64,000 bases of DNA from Pseudomonas sp. ADAK18 (GCF_012935695.1 NZ_CP052859.1:1591001-1655000), one strand, 5' to 3'; numbered from the stretch's first letter, positions 17,953 through 27,326 are shown. Numbers and translations are program-made. The notes: generated by a model not told the origin, from the letters alone.

Positions 17953-18834
17953 CTATTCGGTTGTGTAAACGGGCCGACGAGTTACATTGAGCACCCCCGG
18001 ATCTGTCTGATGGATAAAGCCCTGTAGGTATTTACTCACCCGCTCCGGAGCGTCCTCCATCAGAAAGTGCCCGGCCTTTTCCAGCACATGCAAGGTTGCC
18101 CCAGGGATATCGCCCAGCAGGCGGCGCGCATATTCAACGGGCTGCCATTCGTCGTCGGCCCCCCACAGAATCTGTACCGGCAGGTCCATGCCCGGCAGGC
18201 GTTCGGTAAAGTCGCGGGTATAGCGTGAGTCGTAATGTGCCACCTGATGCTGATAGAACGCCGGCTGGCCAATCACGCCGCTGATCGGGGCCAGATAGGC
18301 CTCCAGCAATGGGCCCTGCATCAACGTCTTGTTGAAGACGGCCATTGCCAACTGCCGCTCCATCAGTGCGCGATGCTGGTCTGCGGGCATCCGGGCGTAC
18401 TCGTCGAAACGCTCATGAATGTCGCACCAGGTCGGGGAGGGCCAGGAGTCGTAGCTGGGCAAGTCGGCGATGGTCAGTGAGTGCAGCCGTTCAGGGTGAT
18501 CCAGGGCAAACAGCACCGCGCTGACGCCGCCGATGTCATGCCCCACCAGGTGCACGCGGCGCAGTCCCCAGTGGTCGAGCAGCGCTGTGACCAATTGGCT
18601 TTGCGCCGCCACTGATGTGTCTGCCTGGCGTGGGCATTCCGACGCACCAAACCCCAGAAGGTCGAACAGGTGAACCTGCATCCCTGCAGCGGTCAGGCGC
18701 GGCACGATGTTGCGCCAGATAATGCTGTGGGCCGGCGTGCCGTGCAGCAACAGCACGGGGATCCCGGCGCCATGGCGGCCCGTGGCAATACGCTGGCCGT
18801 TGATCAGTACGGTTTCGTTGAGCAGGGTGGTCAT
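17953..18834 (-). CDS. Alpha/beta hydrolase with Asp nucleophile (haloalkane dehalogenase/epoxide hydrolase-like)
   Basis: Predicted 293-residue cytoplasmic hydrolase. The oxyanion segment is HGTP (residues 31-34). The nucleophile elbow reads VGHDIGG with Asp100 instead of the usual Ser, placing it among haloalkane/fluoroacetate dehalogenases and epoxide hydrolases, which form an alkyl-enzyme ester. The acid is probably Asp227 or Asp228 in WGADDEW and the base is His256 in KAGHFLMED. The ATG at 18834 has GAGGA upstream. It is divergent from a LysR gene 103 bases away, a common regulator-target arrangement. The substrate is not determinable here. Confidence 0.82.
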   Translation of the reverse strand: MTTLLNETVLINGQRIATGRHGAGIPVLLLHGTPAHSIIWRNIVPRLTAAGMQVHLFDLLGFGASECPRQADTSVAAQSQLVTALLDHWGLRRVHLVGHDIGGVSAVLFALDHPERLHSLTIADLPSYDSWPSPTWCDIHERFDEYARMPADQHRALMERQLAMAVFNKTLMQGPLLEAYLAPISGVIGQPAFYQHQVAHYDSRYTRDFTERLPGMDLPVQILWGADDEWQPVEYARRLLGDIPGATLHVLEKAGHFLMEDAPERVSKYLQGFIHQTDPGVLNVTRRPVYTTE

Positions 18835-18890
18835 GGCAAATCCTCGCGCAGTGAGAGCTTTACTCTACGGCGGCGCTGGTCATGACGCCA

Positions 18891-18927
18891 ATGACAACTT
18901 ACTCTTCTGTAATCCCGTTTTTGTCAT
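18891..18927. promoter_or_regulatory. Inverted repeat between hydrolase and LysR genes
   Basis: ATGACAA (18891-18897) and TTGTCAT (18921-18927) form a perfect spaced inverted repeat in the divergent promoter region. A third ATGAC copy occurs at about 18882. It is a candidate LysR-type binding site, but position is the only support. Confidence 0.3.
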
Positions 18928-18937
18928 AGGTGAGGCC

Positions 18938-19801
18938 ATGAACCAGCGTTTGCCCATCGATGTATTGCGTGCCCTGCAAACCGTGGTTGAAACCGGCAGT
19001 GTCACCCGCGCCGCCGAGCGCTTGCACCTCAGTCAATCGGCCGTGAGCTGGAAAATCAAACGCCTGGAGAAGCAGTTGGATCGGCCGTTAATCCAGCGTG
19101 ACGGCCAGCGCTTGGTGGCCAGTGAGGATGGTGCACAATTGCTGATTCATGCCCGGCGCATCCTGGAGGCTCACGACGCGGCGTTGGCCCATTTCAATCC
19201 GGTGCAACTGCAAGGCTGTGTACGCCTTGGCGCGACGGAGCAGGTGCCCATGGCTGAGTTATCGAGCCTGCTGGCGCAGTTTTCCCGGCAGCACCGCCAG
19301 CTTGATGTGCGGATCGTGATTGAGCAGAGTCATGTGCTGCGTCAGGCGCTGGTGGACGGTGAGCTGGATGTGGCGCTGCATCAGGACTTCACCCATCGTA
19401 TCGAGGCCAGGGATCAGTTGTTGTGGACCGAGCATGTGCATTGGTGCGCCCGTCCAGGCTGGCAACCTGAAGCCGACGGTGGCGTACGCCTGGTCACCTT
19501 TGGTCCCGGCTGTTTTTACCGGCAACTGGCCCAGGAACGCCTGAGTGCCCTGGGCATTCGCTGGCAGGTCGCAGTGGAGTGCGGCTCGGTGGAAGGCGTG
19601 GTGTCGGCGATGGCCGCCGGGCTGGGCATCGGTTTACTCAGCAGTGCTCACCTGGACAAGCGGATCGAAGTCTATCGGCCATTCGAGCAGCGTTTGCCGC
19701 TGCCCGAAGTGGCGAATGTGCTGCGCTTTGGCAGTGATAATCCAGAGCCCAGGTTGCTGGCCTTGCATGACCTACTGATGCAGGCGTTGCAACGGGGTTG
19801 A
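18938..19801 (+). CDS. LysR-family transcriptional regulator
   Basis: Predicted 287-residue LTTR. Residues 5-65 are the winged helix-turn-helix (VTRAAERLHLSQSAVSWKIKRLEKQL). Residues about 90-285 form the effector-binding domain, including the late motif VEGVVSAMAAGLGIGLLSS. The ATG at 18938 follows AGGTGAGG. It is divergent from the Asp-nucleophile hydrolase gene, its likely target, and its stop abuts the stop of the convergent FUSC gene with no intervening base. The ligand is unknown. Confidence 0.88.
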   Translation: MNQRLPIDVLRALQTVVETGSVTRAAERLHLSQSAVSWKIKRLEKQLDRPLIQRDGQRLVASEDGAQLLIHARRILEAHDAALAHFNPVQLQGCVRLGATEQVPMAELSSLLAQFSRQHRQLDVRIVIEQSHVLRQALVDGELDVALHQDFTHRIEARDQLLWTEHVHWCARPGWQPEADGGVRLVTFGPGCFYRQLAQERLSALGIRWQVAVECGSVEGVVSAMAAGLGIGLLSSAHLDKRIEVYRPFEQRLPLPEVANVLRFGSDNPEPRLLALHDLLMQALQRG

Positions 19802-20869
19802 TCAAATCTTCCAATGGCTGGCCGTTTTAGCCAGACGTTGGCGCATGGCATCAATGTTTGCCACTAATTGCAGCGTCAACAACCGATACCCATCCAGCGC
19901 ACTGTGTACTGGAGCCTCCAACGTCGTTTCGCTTGCGTGGACGTGGCTGGGCCGCTCCAAGCGTTCCGTCACTCCAGATTTCAACGCCCGTGCCATCCCG
20001 ATCAACTGCACCCGAATCTGCCGATGCTCGTCTTTCAGTGTGAGCTGCATGCGCGCCATGGTCTGTTCACTCCGAGGGTCCGGCCGGGTATTGCCGAGGA
20101 TCTCCAGGGTGCTGATGCACATGCGCAGATGCCGCTGAATCGCGTCCAGTTCGGTCATGGAAATCCGCACTTCCTTGGACACTGATGGCATCAGCGAGCG
20201 CAGTTGCACCATGGCCGCGTTCAAGCGGCTGAGTAGTTTGAGGTGTTCATCATCAGTGACCGACTGGCTGCTGATGATCCGGCTGTAGATCGCCGCGCAA
20301 TCGCGCAGTGCGCTGGCCAGGTTGTAGCGCCAGGAGTACACGGCATACAGCGGCAGGGCGAACGAAAACGCCAGGGCCAGGGCGATGCCGATCAGGATAT
20401 CGACGGTACGCCACAGGCCGTCGGACAGCGGATTATCGCCATGGCCGGCGACGATAAATACGGTGATGGCCGACAGCAGCGCGGTGTACCCACCCTTGCC
20501 GATGGCGTGGTAGGAAAAGAAGCCGCAGACCACTGACATTAGCAGGTAAGTCAGCAGTGGCTGGCCCAGGTACGCCTGTTGCGCCACCAGCAGCAACCCG
20601 ACGCTGGCGCCGATCAACGTGCCGTATGCCCGCTCCACGGCTTTTTTGCCGATGTTGCCGTGGTGCTGCAAACCGCCGATCACCACCAGCATGGTCACCG
20701 AGGCCCATTCGCCGTGGGGCAGGTTGATCCCGGTGGTCAATAGGATCGTCGCCAGCAAACCAAGGGAAACCCGTACGGCGTGAATCAGTTTGGCATGGCG
20801 GTAACGACGGTAAGGGTCCAGCAGGGGACGCAGCAGGCGGCGGGCGAAAGGGGGCAGGTGCAGGTTCAT
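19802..20869 (-). CDS. FUSC-family inner membrane protein
   Basis: Predicted 355-residue protein of the fusaric acid resistance/aromatic exporter-like family. About six membrane segments occupy residues 30-185 (for example VSLGLLATILLTTGI and TVDILIGIALALAFSFALPL), including the family pattern RAYGTLIGASVGLL. The C-terminal half is a hydrophilic helical cytoplasmic domain. Full-length FUSC proteins such as YccS or AaeB have two membrane halves (about 650-700 residues); this has one, matching the shorter FUSC_2 type. No adaptor or outer-membrane partner lies next to it. A REP palindrome lies upstream. Confidence 0.82.
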   Translation of the reverse strand: MNLHLPPFARRLLRPLLDPYRRYRHAKLIHAVRVSLGLLATILLTTGINLPHGEWASVTMLVVIGGLQHHGNIGKKAVERAYGTLIGASVGLLLVAQQAYLGQPLLTYLLMSVVCGFFSYHAIGKGGYTALLSAITVFIVAGHGDNPLSDGLWRTVDILIGIALALAFSFALPLYAVYSWRYNLASALRDCAAIYSRIISSQSVTDDEHLKLLSRLNAAMVQLRSLMPSVSKEVRISMTELDAIQRHLRMCISTLEILGNTRPDPRSEQTMARMQLTLKDEHRQIRVQLIGMARALKSGVTERLERPSHVHASETTLEAPVHSALDGYRLLTLQLVANIDAMRQRLAKTASHWKI

Positions 20870-20910
20870 CGGTATTAAGTCGGCCTCGATAGCAAGGGTT
20901 CATCGATCAA

Positions 20911-20940
20911 ATGTGGGAGCGAGCAAGCCCGCTCCCACAT
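20911..20940. repeat. REP palindrome
   Basis: ATGTGGGAGC and GCTCCCACAT pair perfectly around a ten-base loop. This is the common Pseudomonas REP core (GTGGGAGC...GCTCCCAC). A related pair occurs at 50472-50579. Confidence 0.85.
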
Positions 20941-20958
20941 TTGGATCTGTGTTGGCTA

Positions 20959-22584
20959 TTAGAAAATATAGTCCGTGGTCAAAAAACTCGACGCCCGATC
21001 ATGAATGATGTCGCTGATCAGCGCCTTGTTGCTGTCCTGGAACTTGGTCGCCACCAACGTGCGGATCGAAAACACCCGCAGCGCATCGTGTACCGATAGC
21101 GTGCCCTCGGCCGAATTCTTGCGGCCGTTGAACGGGAAGGTGTCCGGCCCGCGTTGGCACTGGGCATTGATATTGATGCGGCCGACCTGATTGGCGAAGG
21201 TGTCCACCAGGCGTCCCACTTCAAGCGGGTCGGTGCCGAAGATACTCAACTGCTGGCCGAAGTCCGATTCCAGCACGTAGTCGATCACCGTATCCAGGTC
21301 GCGGTACGGCACGATTGGCACGACCGGGCCGAACTGTTCTTCGTGGTAGACCCGCATCGCGGTGTTCACCGGGTACAGCACTGCCGGGTAGAAAAACGAA
21401 CCACGGCTGGCACCGCCATGGACATTGACCACCTTGGCGCCTTTCTCTTCGGCGTCGGCCACCAGCGCATGCAGGTAATCGACTTTGCCCGGTTCCGGCA
21501 ACGGTGTCAGGGACACGCCGTCTTCCCAGGGCATGCCGGGTTTGAGGGTTAGCAGCTTCTGGTTGAATTTCTCGATGAAACTGTCGACCACGTCTTCATG
21601 CACAAACAGGATTTTCAATGCGGTGCAGCGTTGCCCGTTGAACGACAGCGAGCCGGTGACCGCTTCGTTGACCGCATTGTCCAGATCCACCTGAGGCAAC
21701 ACGATGCCCGGGTTTTTCGCATCCAGGCCCAGGGCCGCGCGCAGGCGGTGAGGGCGCGGGTGCAGTTTCTTCAAATCGCTGGCGGCCTTGTTGGTGCCGA
21801 TAAAGGCAAAGATATCGATCTTGCCGCTGGCCATCAGCGCGCTGACGGTTTCCCGGCCGCTGCCGTAGATCACGTTGATCACCCCGGCCGGGAAGCTGTC
21901 GCGGAACGCTTCCAGCAATGGACGGATCAGCAGCACCCCGAGCTTGGCCGGCTTGAACACCACCGTATTGCCCATGATCAGCGCCGGGATCAGGGTGGTG
22001 AAGGTCTCGTTCAGCGGGTAGTTGTAAGGGCCCATGCACAGCGCCACACCCATGGGGACGCGGCGGATTTGCCCAAGGGTGTCCTGTTCCAGCTCGAAAC
22101 GGCTGGAGCGGCGGTCGAGTTCCTTGAGAGCGTTGATGGTGTCGGTGATGTAGTCGCAGGTGCGGTCGAACTCTTTCTGCGAGTCCTTGAGGTTCTTGCC
22201 GATTTCCCACATCAGCAGCTTGACCACCGCGTCCCGCTGTTCACGCATGCGCCGCAGAAAAGCTTCGACGTGCTGGATGCGCTCGACCACCCGCATCGTC
22301 GGCCAAGTGCCTTGGCCACGGTCATAAGCACGCACGGCGGCATCCAGTGCAGTCAAGGCGGTCTCGGCATCCAGCAGTGGCGTACTGCCGATGATCACCG
22401 GGGTGTCGCCATCGGGGCCGTGCAGTTGAACCGGGCTGCGTACTTGGGCCAAGGGACCGGCCCAGACCTGCAACTGGCCGTCCACCAGGTAGTCGCGCTG
22501 TTCAATGGGCGCCGCCAGCCGGTATTGCTCGGGAATGTCGGCGGCAGTAGGAAACAGATGGGCGAGCAGGTTGTCGGTGGTCAT
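20959..22584 (-). CDS. gapN: NADP-dependent glyceraldehyde-3-phosphate dehydrogenase-like aldehyde dehydrogenase
   Basis: Predicted 541-residue aldehyde dehydrogenase. The nucleophile is Cys320 in SLSFNGQRCTALK, a version typical of the GapN branch. The cofactor and active-site segments MGPYNYPLNE and EEQFGPVVP are present, and the C-terminus reads QRGPDTFPFNGRKNSAEGTL as in GapN-type enzymes. Members oxidise glyceraldehyde-3-phosphate to 3-phosphoglycerate without ATP formation, producing NADPH. The length slightly exceeds the usual 475-500 because of an N-terminal extension of about 40 residues. The ATG at 22584 was preferred over one 28 codons upstream because homology begins near it. It stands alone between a FUSC gene and a DyP gene. 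Confidence 0.8.
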   Translation of the reverse strand: MTTDNLLAHLFPTAADIPEQYRLAAPIEQRDYLVDGQLQVWAGPLAQVRSPVQLHGPDGDTPVIIGSTPLLDAETALTALDAAVRAYDRGQGTWPTMRVVERIQHVEAFLRRMREQRDAVVKLLMWEIGKNLKDSQKEFDRTCDYITDTINALKELDRRSSRFELEQDTLGQIRRVPMGVALCMGPYNYPLNETFTTLIPALIMGNTVVFKPAKLGVLLIRPLLEAFRDSFPAGVINVIYGSGRETVSALMASGKIDIFAFIGTNKAASDLKKLHPRPHRLRAALGLDAKNPGIVLPQVDLDNAVNEAVTGSLSFNGQRCTALKILFVHEDVVDSFIEKFNQKLLTLKPGMPWEDGVSLTPLPEPGKVDYLHALVADAEEKGAKVVNVHGGASRGSFFYPAVLYPVNTAMRVYHEEQFGPVVPIVPYRDLDTVIDYVLESDFGQQLSIFGTDPLEVGRLVDTFANQVGRININAQCQRGPDTFPFNGRKNSAEGTLSVHDALRVFSIRTLVATKFQDSNKALISDIIHDRASSFLTTDYIF

Positions 22585-22723
22585 GTCGCTACCCCAAGGC
22601 TGATTGCAAGATATGTCTAGAGATTCACCCATCCAAGGGCTCTGTTGCAAGGCCTGTGCGCTTTCCACTACGCATAGGCACGCTGTGGCGGGTAAACTGC
22701 GTGGCTTTCTTGAAGGAGTTCAC

Positions 22724-23590
22724 ATGAGTCACTACCAGCCGGGCATTCTTGCCGCACCGGTGCCGTTGCAGGCACGCCATTTGTTTTTTGCCCTGGAGTC
22801 GGTGGATGCCGTGCCAGCTGCTTTCGATGCGCTGGTGCAGTTAACGGATGCTCAGGCAGTAGTCGGTTTCGGTGAGCCGCTGGTCAACGCCCTCGGCGCC
22901 CGAATTGACGGGTTGCGGGCATTCCCCCACGTCAGCGGCCCGGGCGCCGATAACCCGTCCACCCAGCAAGCCCTGTGGGTCTGGTTGCACGGTGTGGACC
23001 GTGGCGAGTTGCTGATGCGTAGCCGCTCCTTTGAAAAAGCCCTGGCGCCGGCCTTTCGCCTGGTGCAGATGACCGAAGGTTTCCGCTACAAGACCGGTTT
23101 TGACCTGACCGACTATGAAGACGGCACCGAAAACCCCCATGACGACGCCGCAGTTGACGCTGCCGTGGCCACCGGCGGTGCCAGTTTCGCCGCGATCCAG
23201 CAATGGCAGCACGACCTGGATGGCTTTGCCGCATTGCCGGCGCAAGAGCGCGATCACATCATCGGTCGACGCCATGGCGACAACGAAGAACTGGACGAAG
23301 CGCCGGAGTCGGCCCACGTCAAACGTACCGCCCAGGAAAGCTTTACCCCGGAGGCCTTTGTGGTGCGCCGCTCCATGCCGTGGGCCGAAAATGGCCAGGC
23401 CGGGCTGATGTTCCTCGCCTTCGGTCATTCCTTTGATGCCTTTGAAGCCCAGTTACGCCGCATGAGCGGGTTGGACGATGGGATCGTTGATGGCTTGTAC
23501 CGTATCAGCCGGCCGCTGACCGGTGGTTATTACTGGTGCCCGCCGCTCAAGGATGGGCGCCTGGATTTGAGCATTGTTGCAACGAACTAA
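22724..23590 (+). CDS. Dye-decolorizing (DyP-type) heme peroxidase
   Basis: Predicted 288-residue DyP peroxidase of the short bacterial class. The fold signature GxxDG is present as YEDGTENP (residues 131-138), with Asp133 as the distal acid. The probable heme-ligand His is His198 in ESAHVKRT, and a conserved Arg follows around residue 216. There is no signal peptide and no encapsulin targeting tail is obvious. The ATG at 22724 follows GAAGGAG. It oxidises aromatic or dye substrates with H2O2; the physiological substrate is unknown. It converges on the carbonic anhydrase gene with 21 bases between stops. Confidence 0.92.
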   Translation: MSHYQPGILAAPVPLQARHLFFALESVDAVPAAFDALVQLTDAQAVVGFGEPLVNALGARIDGLRAFPHVSGPGADNPSTQQALWVWLHGVDRGELLMRSRSFEKALAPAFRLVQMTEGFRYKTGFDLTDYEDGTENPHDDAAVDAAVATGGASFAAIQQWQHDLDGFAALPAQERDHIIGRRHGDNEELDEAPESAHVKRTAQESFTPEAFVVRRSMPWAENGQAGLMFLAFGHSFDAFEAQLRRMSGLDDGIVDGLYRISRPLTGGYYWCPPLKDGRLDLSIVATN

Positions 23591-23611
23591 AAGGCGTAAC
23601 GGTGGCGGTCG

Positions 23612-24364
23612 TTACACCACCCGCTCGACCTTACCTGTGTGCAGTTTGTAAACACCACCCACGATATTCAGTGTGCCTTTGGCCATGGCACTGGATAACA
23701 GGCTGGACTCACGCTGCAGGCGTGCGACGGTGTCCTTGACGTTCTGCACAATAGCGTTATCCAGCAGTTCGCCCGGTTGCGTCAGCACTTTGGCGACCGA
23801 TGGTTTGATCGCATCGGCCAGGCTCTGAATGTGCCCGGGAAACCGGGCATCGTCTTTCAAGGCCTTGACCCCGGCTGATACCGCACCGCAGCTGTCATGA
23901 CCCAATACCACAATCAGCGGAGTGCCGAGTACCGCGACGGCGTACTCCAGACTGGCGAGGCCGTCTGTGGTGACAAAGTTACCTGCCACCCGTACCGCGA
24001 ACAGATCGCCTCGGCTGGTATCGAAGGCGTACTCGGGCGCGATCCTCGAGTCAGCGCAACCCAGCACAGCGGCAAAAGGATTTTGCCCACTCGCCAGCGC
24101 GTCGCGCTCGCTCATGAAGTCATGACGTTTGGTTACGCCATCGGCATATCGGGCATTGCCGTCCATCAAGCGCGTCAGGGCATCGTCGGGGGATATGGCG
24201 TTCTGAGGCTTGGGAAGCGACGCCGCGACGCCGGTGGCGTAGGCCACCTGATTCGGTAGCACTCCGGCCAGCATCAAGGCGCCCGCGCCTGTGGCGGCAA
24301 GACACAGGAAGCGGCGGCGTTCGTTGATTACAGGGGCTGACGTTGGTTTGTGGACCTTGCACAT
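23612..24364 (-). CDS. Beta-class carbonic anhydrase with Tat signal
   Basis: Predicted 250-residue beta-carbonic anhydrase. Zinc ligands are Cys103, Asp105 (with Arg107, CADSR), His156 and Cys159 (GHDSCGA). The N-terminus contains ERRRFLCLAATGAGALMLAG, a twin-arginine export signal (Arg 16-18), so the enzyme probably acts in the periplasm on CO2/bicarbonate. The ATG at 24362-24364 was chosen because it places the Tat motif about 15 residues in; the open frame continues upstream without similarity. It converges with the DyP gene. Periplasmic beta-type enzymes of this kind occur in Pseudomonas. Confidence 0.9.
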   Translation of the reverse strand: MCKVHKPTSAPVINERRRFLCLAATGAGALMLAGVLPNQVAYATGVAASLPKPQNAISPDDALTRLMDGNARYADGVTKRHDFMSERDALASGQNPFAAVLGCADSRIAPEYAFDTSRGDLFAVRVAGNFVTTDGLASLEYAVAVLGTPLIVVLGHDSCGAVSAGVKALKDDARFPGHIQSLADAIKPSVAKVLTQPGELLDNAIVQNVKDTVARLQRESSLLSSAMAKGTLNIVGGVYKLHTGKVERVV

Positions 24365-24625
24365 CGGCAGTTCACTCTGGGTAGCGGAGTAGGGATAACT
24401 CGATGAGACAAGGGTGCAGAGAGTCTGCGGGGCGCGGATGTAGGACTTGTCCGCAGATTGCGAGAGGTCGACTTGTCCCGATGGCTCTTGCTGGAGACGG
24501 TTCTCTTCCTCACCGCCCAGGACATTGATCCCAACATGAAAATTTGGACAGCCACCCATTTGTCCGCTGAAAAAATCCGCCGCTGCCCGTAATCTAGGCG
24601 CCTTTGCCACGCGCGCGGATCCGCC

Positions 24626-25990
24626 ATGTCTTCAGTTGTCGATGGGTTACCCAGTCACAAACGTCTACCGGCGGTGATCGCTATTTCCCTGGGGATCGGC
24701 ATGGCGACCCTGGACACCGCCATCGTCAACACCGCGCTGCCGACCCTGGCCGCAGGCATTGGCACCGACTCTGCGTCGGTGATCTGGGTGGTCAATGCCT
24801 ACCAGCTGGCGATCATCGCCACGGTGCTGCCATTCGCTTCCTTGAGTGATGTGCTGGGGCACCGCCGGGTGTACCTGGGCGGTTTGCTGCTGTTTATCGT
24901 GTCGTCTCTGTTTTGCGGGCTGGCCGACTCGCTGGTGACCCTGACCGCCGCGCGCGTGGCCCAGGGCCTGGGCGCGGCGGCGATCATGAGCGTCAATACC
25001 GCGTTGTTGCGGTACATCTACCCCTCAAAAATGCTCGGCCGAGGGCTGGGCTACAACTCGCTGGTGGTGGGCCTGGCCTTTACCCTCGGGCCTACCGTGG
25101 CCTCGGGGATTCTGTCGGTGGCCACCTGGCACTGGCTCTACTTGATCAATGTGCCGCTGGGGCTGTTGGCCTTGGCGTTGGGCCTGCGTTCGTTGCCGGC
25201 GATTCCCATGACCGGGCACGCCTTTGATCGTTTCGCGGCGTTGTTGTGCACGGGGCTGTTTGCCTTATTGGTGTTGGGCCTGGGCACAGCGGTGCATGGT
25301 GCCCAAGGCGCGCTGACCTTGGGGCTGATCGCGGTGGCGCTGGTGTGCGGCGCCTTGCTGATTCGTCGTCAGGCCGGCCATCCAGCGCCGATGCTGGCCC
25401 TGGACTTGTTCAAGCGGCCGGTGTTTGCCCTGTCTTCATTGACTGCAATTTGTGCGTTCAGCGCCCAGGGATTGGCGTTTGTGTCCTTGCCGTTCCTGTT
25501 GCAGGCGGTGCTCGGTCACAGCCAGGTGGCGACTGGTTTTCTGATGACGCCCTGGCCAGCTGTGGTGGCGGTAATGGCGCTGGTGGCGGGGCGCCTGGCC
25601 GATCGGGTGTCGTTGGGGTTGCTGTGCGGGATCGGCCTGCTGATGCTGAGCGCGGGCATGGCGGCTCTGGCGACTCTGGGCAATGACGCCACGGCCTTCG
25701 AGATTGGCTGGCGCATGGCGTTGTGCGGCGCCGGTTTCGGCTTCTTCCAGTCGCCCAACCTCAAGGCCTTGATGACCAGTGCGCCCTTGGCCCGCAGTGG
25801 CGGGGCCAGTGGCATCGTCGCGATCTCCCGGTTGCTGGGGCAGACACTCGGTGCGTCGTTGGTGGCCCTGTGTTTCCACCTGTCATTGAGCAGCGGTCCG
25901 CAGTACGCGCTGTGGCTGGGGTGTGGGTTCGCCTTGGTGGGTAGCGTTGCCAGTGGCTTGCGCTTGTTGCAGTTTGCCCCCAAGGACTGA
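24626..25990 (+). CDS. MFS transporter, DHA2-like drug efflux family
   Basis: Predicted 454-residue carrier with 12 to 14 membrane segments. The N-terminus has the DHA2-type sequence ATLDTAIVNTALPTLAAG followed by WVVNAYQLAIIATVLPFASLSD. Motif A-like SDVLGHRRVYLGG and motif C-like GLAFTLGPTVASG mark proton antiporters. It is probably a multidrug or small-molecule exporter; the substrate is unknown. It stands 70 bases before a second MFS gene on the same strand. Confidence 0.85.
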   Translation: MSSVVDGLPSHKRLPAVIAISLGIGMATLDTAIVNTALPTLAAGIGTDSASVIWVVNAYQLAIIATVLPFASLSDVLGHRRVYLGGLLLFIVSSLFCGLADSLVTLTAARVAQGLGAAAIMSVNTALLRYIYPSKMLGRGLGYNSLVVGLAFTLGPTVASGILSVATWHWLYLINVPLGLLALALGLRSLPAIPMTGHAFDRFAALLCTGLFALLVLGLGTAVHGAQGALTLGLIAVALVCGALLIRRQAGHPAPMLALDLFKRPVFALSSLTAICAFSAQGLAFVSLPFLLQAVLGHSQVATGFLMTPWPAVVAVMALVAGRLADRVSLGLLCGIGLLMLSAGMAALATLGNDATAFEIGWRMALCGAGFGFFQSPNLKALMTSAPLARSGGASGIVAISRLLGQTLGASLVALCFHLSLSSGPQYALWLGCGFALVGSVASGLRLLQFAPKD

Positions 25991-26060
25991 TTGGTCCTTG
26001 TAAAACACTGAGTGAGAACGCTAACGTTGCAGCCCTGATATTTCTGAATGTTTCAGCTAT

Positions 26061-27185
26061 ATGCCCAGCTTGGTCCAACGCACTGCTGATTCCACCTCGC
26101 GCCGCGCCGCCCTGACCCTGGGTTTGTGCCTGCCCAGTGACGTGTTGCTCTACCTGCTGCTGCCCATGGAGTCCCAGGCCTTTGGCATTACCCTGGCCCA
26201 GGCCGGGGTGTTGCTGGCGGCCAACCGGCTGGTGCGAATTTTCGGTTATCGGCATGTGCTGAACTTCTACGCCCGCCGGGGTGACCGGCTGACCTGCATG
26301 CTGGCGGCGGGTGCGGCAACGGTGTGTGCCCTGGGCAATTCATTCCTTTCCGGCTTTGCCGCGCTACTGGTGCTGAGGTTGATCTGGGGCTTGTGTTTTG
26401 CCGCGTTGAACCTCTCGACCCAAGTGTTGGCCACTTCCGAACCCTTGGGCGCGGCGCGTAGGGCCGGGCGCTCCCGGGCGTTGATCGCCCTCGGTCCGAT
26501 GCTGGCTTTGCCCCTGGGCGGTTTGCTGACGTTATGGGCCGGGCCACGGCCGATCTTTTTGATTCTGGCGGTGTGCTGTCTGCTGGGCCTGTGGATGGCG
26601 CGCGGACTGCCCACGGCAGGCCATGATTTGCACGGCACCCCCGGCCGGCGTTTTCGCTTGCCGGACACTGTAGCGGTATGGTCGTTTATCGAAGGCGTGG
26701 CCCTGGACGGCCTGTTTATTTTCGGCTTGTCGATCCAGGCGCAAAAAATCCTCGGCGGCGATGCGGTGCTGATCGCCGGTGGCTTGATGGCCTTGCGTTA
26801 TGTCTCGGAATTGCTCCTGAGCCCCTTGGGCGGGCGCGCGGCGCAGCGGTTCGGCGCGACGTCCATGTTACTGCTGTTTTCCTTCTTGAGTGCCCTGGCC
26901 CTGACGGCGTTCGGCAGTTATTGGGTCATTGTCGGCGCCGCTGCGGTGCTGGTACTGCGGGCGTTGCAGTTGCCGTTGGTGACCACGCTGGTGGCCGAGC
27001 GCAACCCAGGGTCCATGCGCGTTTCAGCCTTGGCGTCCAATGCCGTCTGGCGCGATATCGGCGCCGGGCTCGGGCCGTTATTGGCGGGTTTGCTGCTGCC
27101 GGTAGCGTCGGCGCCCTGGGTGTTTGGCGTGGCCGGTGCGGCAATTGCGGTCAGTGCGGTGTTTTGCTGGCGGGCAAAGGCCTGA
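26061..27185 (+). CDS. MFS transporter
   Basis: Predicted 374-residue protein with about 11-12 hydrophobic segments and the MFS loop pattern (RIFGYRHVLNFYARRGDR, then GGRAAQRFG in the second half). It is shorter than most MFS carriers. The ATG at 26061 lacks a clear ribosome site. The preceding MFS gene ends 70 bases upstream, so the two may be co-transcribed, but they are not close paralogues. The substrate is unknown. A REPIN-like palindrome follows. Confidence 0.75.
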   Translation: MPSLVQRTADSTSRRAALTLGLCLPSDVLLYLLLPMESQAFGITLAQAGVLLAANRLVRIFGYRHVLNFYARRGDRLTCMLAAGAATVCALGNSFLSGFAALLVLRLIWGLCFAALNLSTQVLATSEPLGAARRAGRSRALIALGPMLALPLGGLLTLWAGPRPIFLILAVCCLLGLWMARGLPTAGHDLHGTPGRRFRLPDTVAVWSFIEGVALDGLFIFGLSIQAQKILGGDAVLIAGGLMALRYVSELLLSPLGGRAAQRFGATSMLLLFSFLSALALTAFGSYWVIVGAAAVLVLRALQLPLVTTLVAERNPGSMRVSALASNAVWRDIGAGLGPLLAGLLLPVASAPWVFGVAGAAIAVSAVFCWRAKA

Positions 27186-27216
27186 AAGGCGACACCTATC
27201 TGAAGGCTGGAACTCC

Positions 27217-27321
27217 CGTAGTAGCTGTCGAGCGCCAGCGAGGCTGCGCCAGAGGCGACTCGGTGCCTGATTAGGGTGGTGCGGCCGACGCAGCCTCGCT
27301 GGTGCTCGACAGCTGCTACGC
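27217..27321. repeat. REPIN-like inverted repeat, type 2
   Basis: Two near-identical inverted arms of about 33 bases (27217-27249 and 27289-27321) contain GCTGTCGAGC and GAGGCTGCG. The same arm type forms the element at 43057-43159. It lies between convergent genes and could act as a bidirectional transcript end. Confidence 0.8.
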
Positions 27322-27326
27322 GAGAA

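Noticed and set aside
20911..20940. REP palindrome considered as a Rho-independent terminator
   Set aside because: There is no T-run on either strand and the core matches the REP family; a termination role is possible but unproven.
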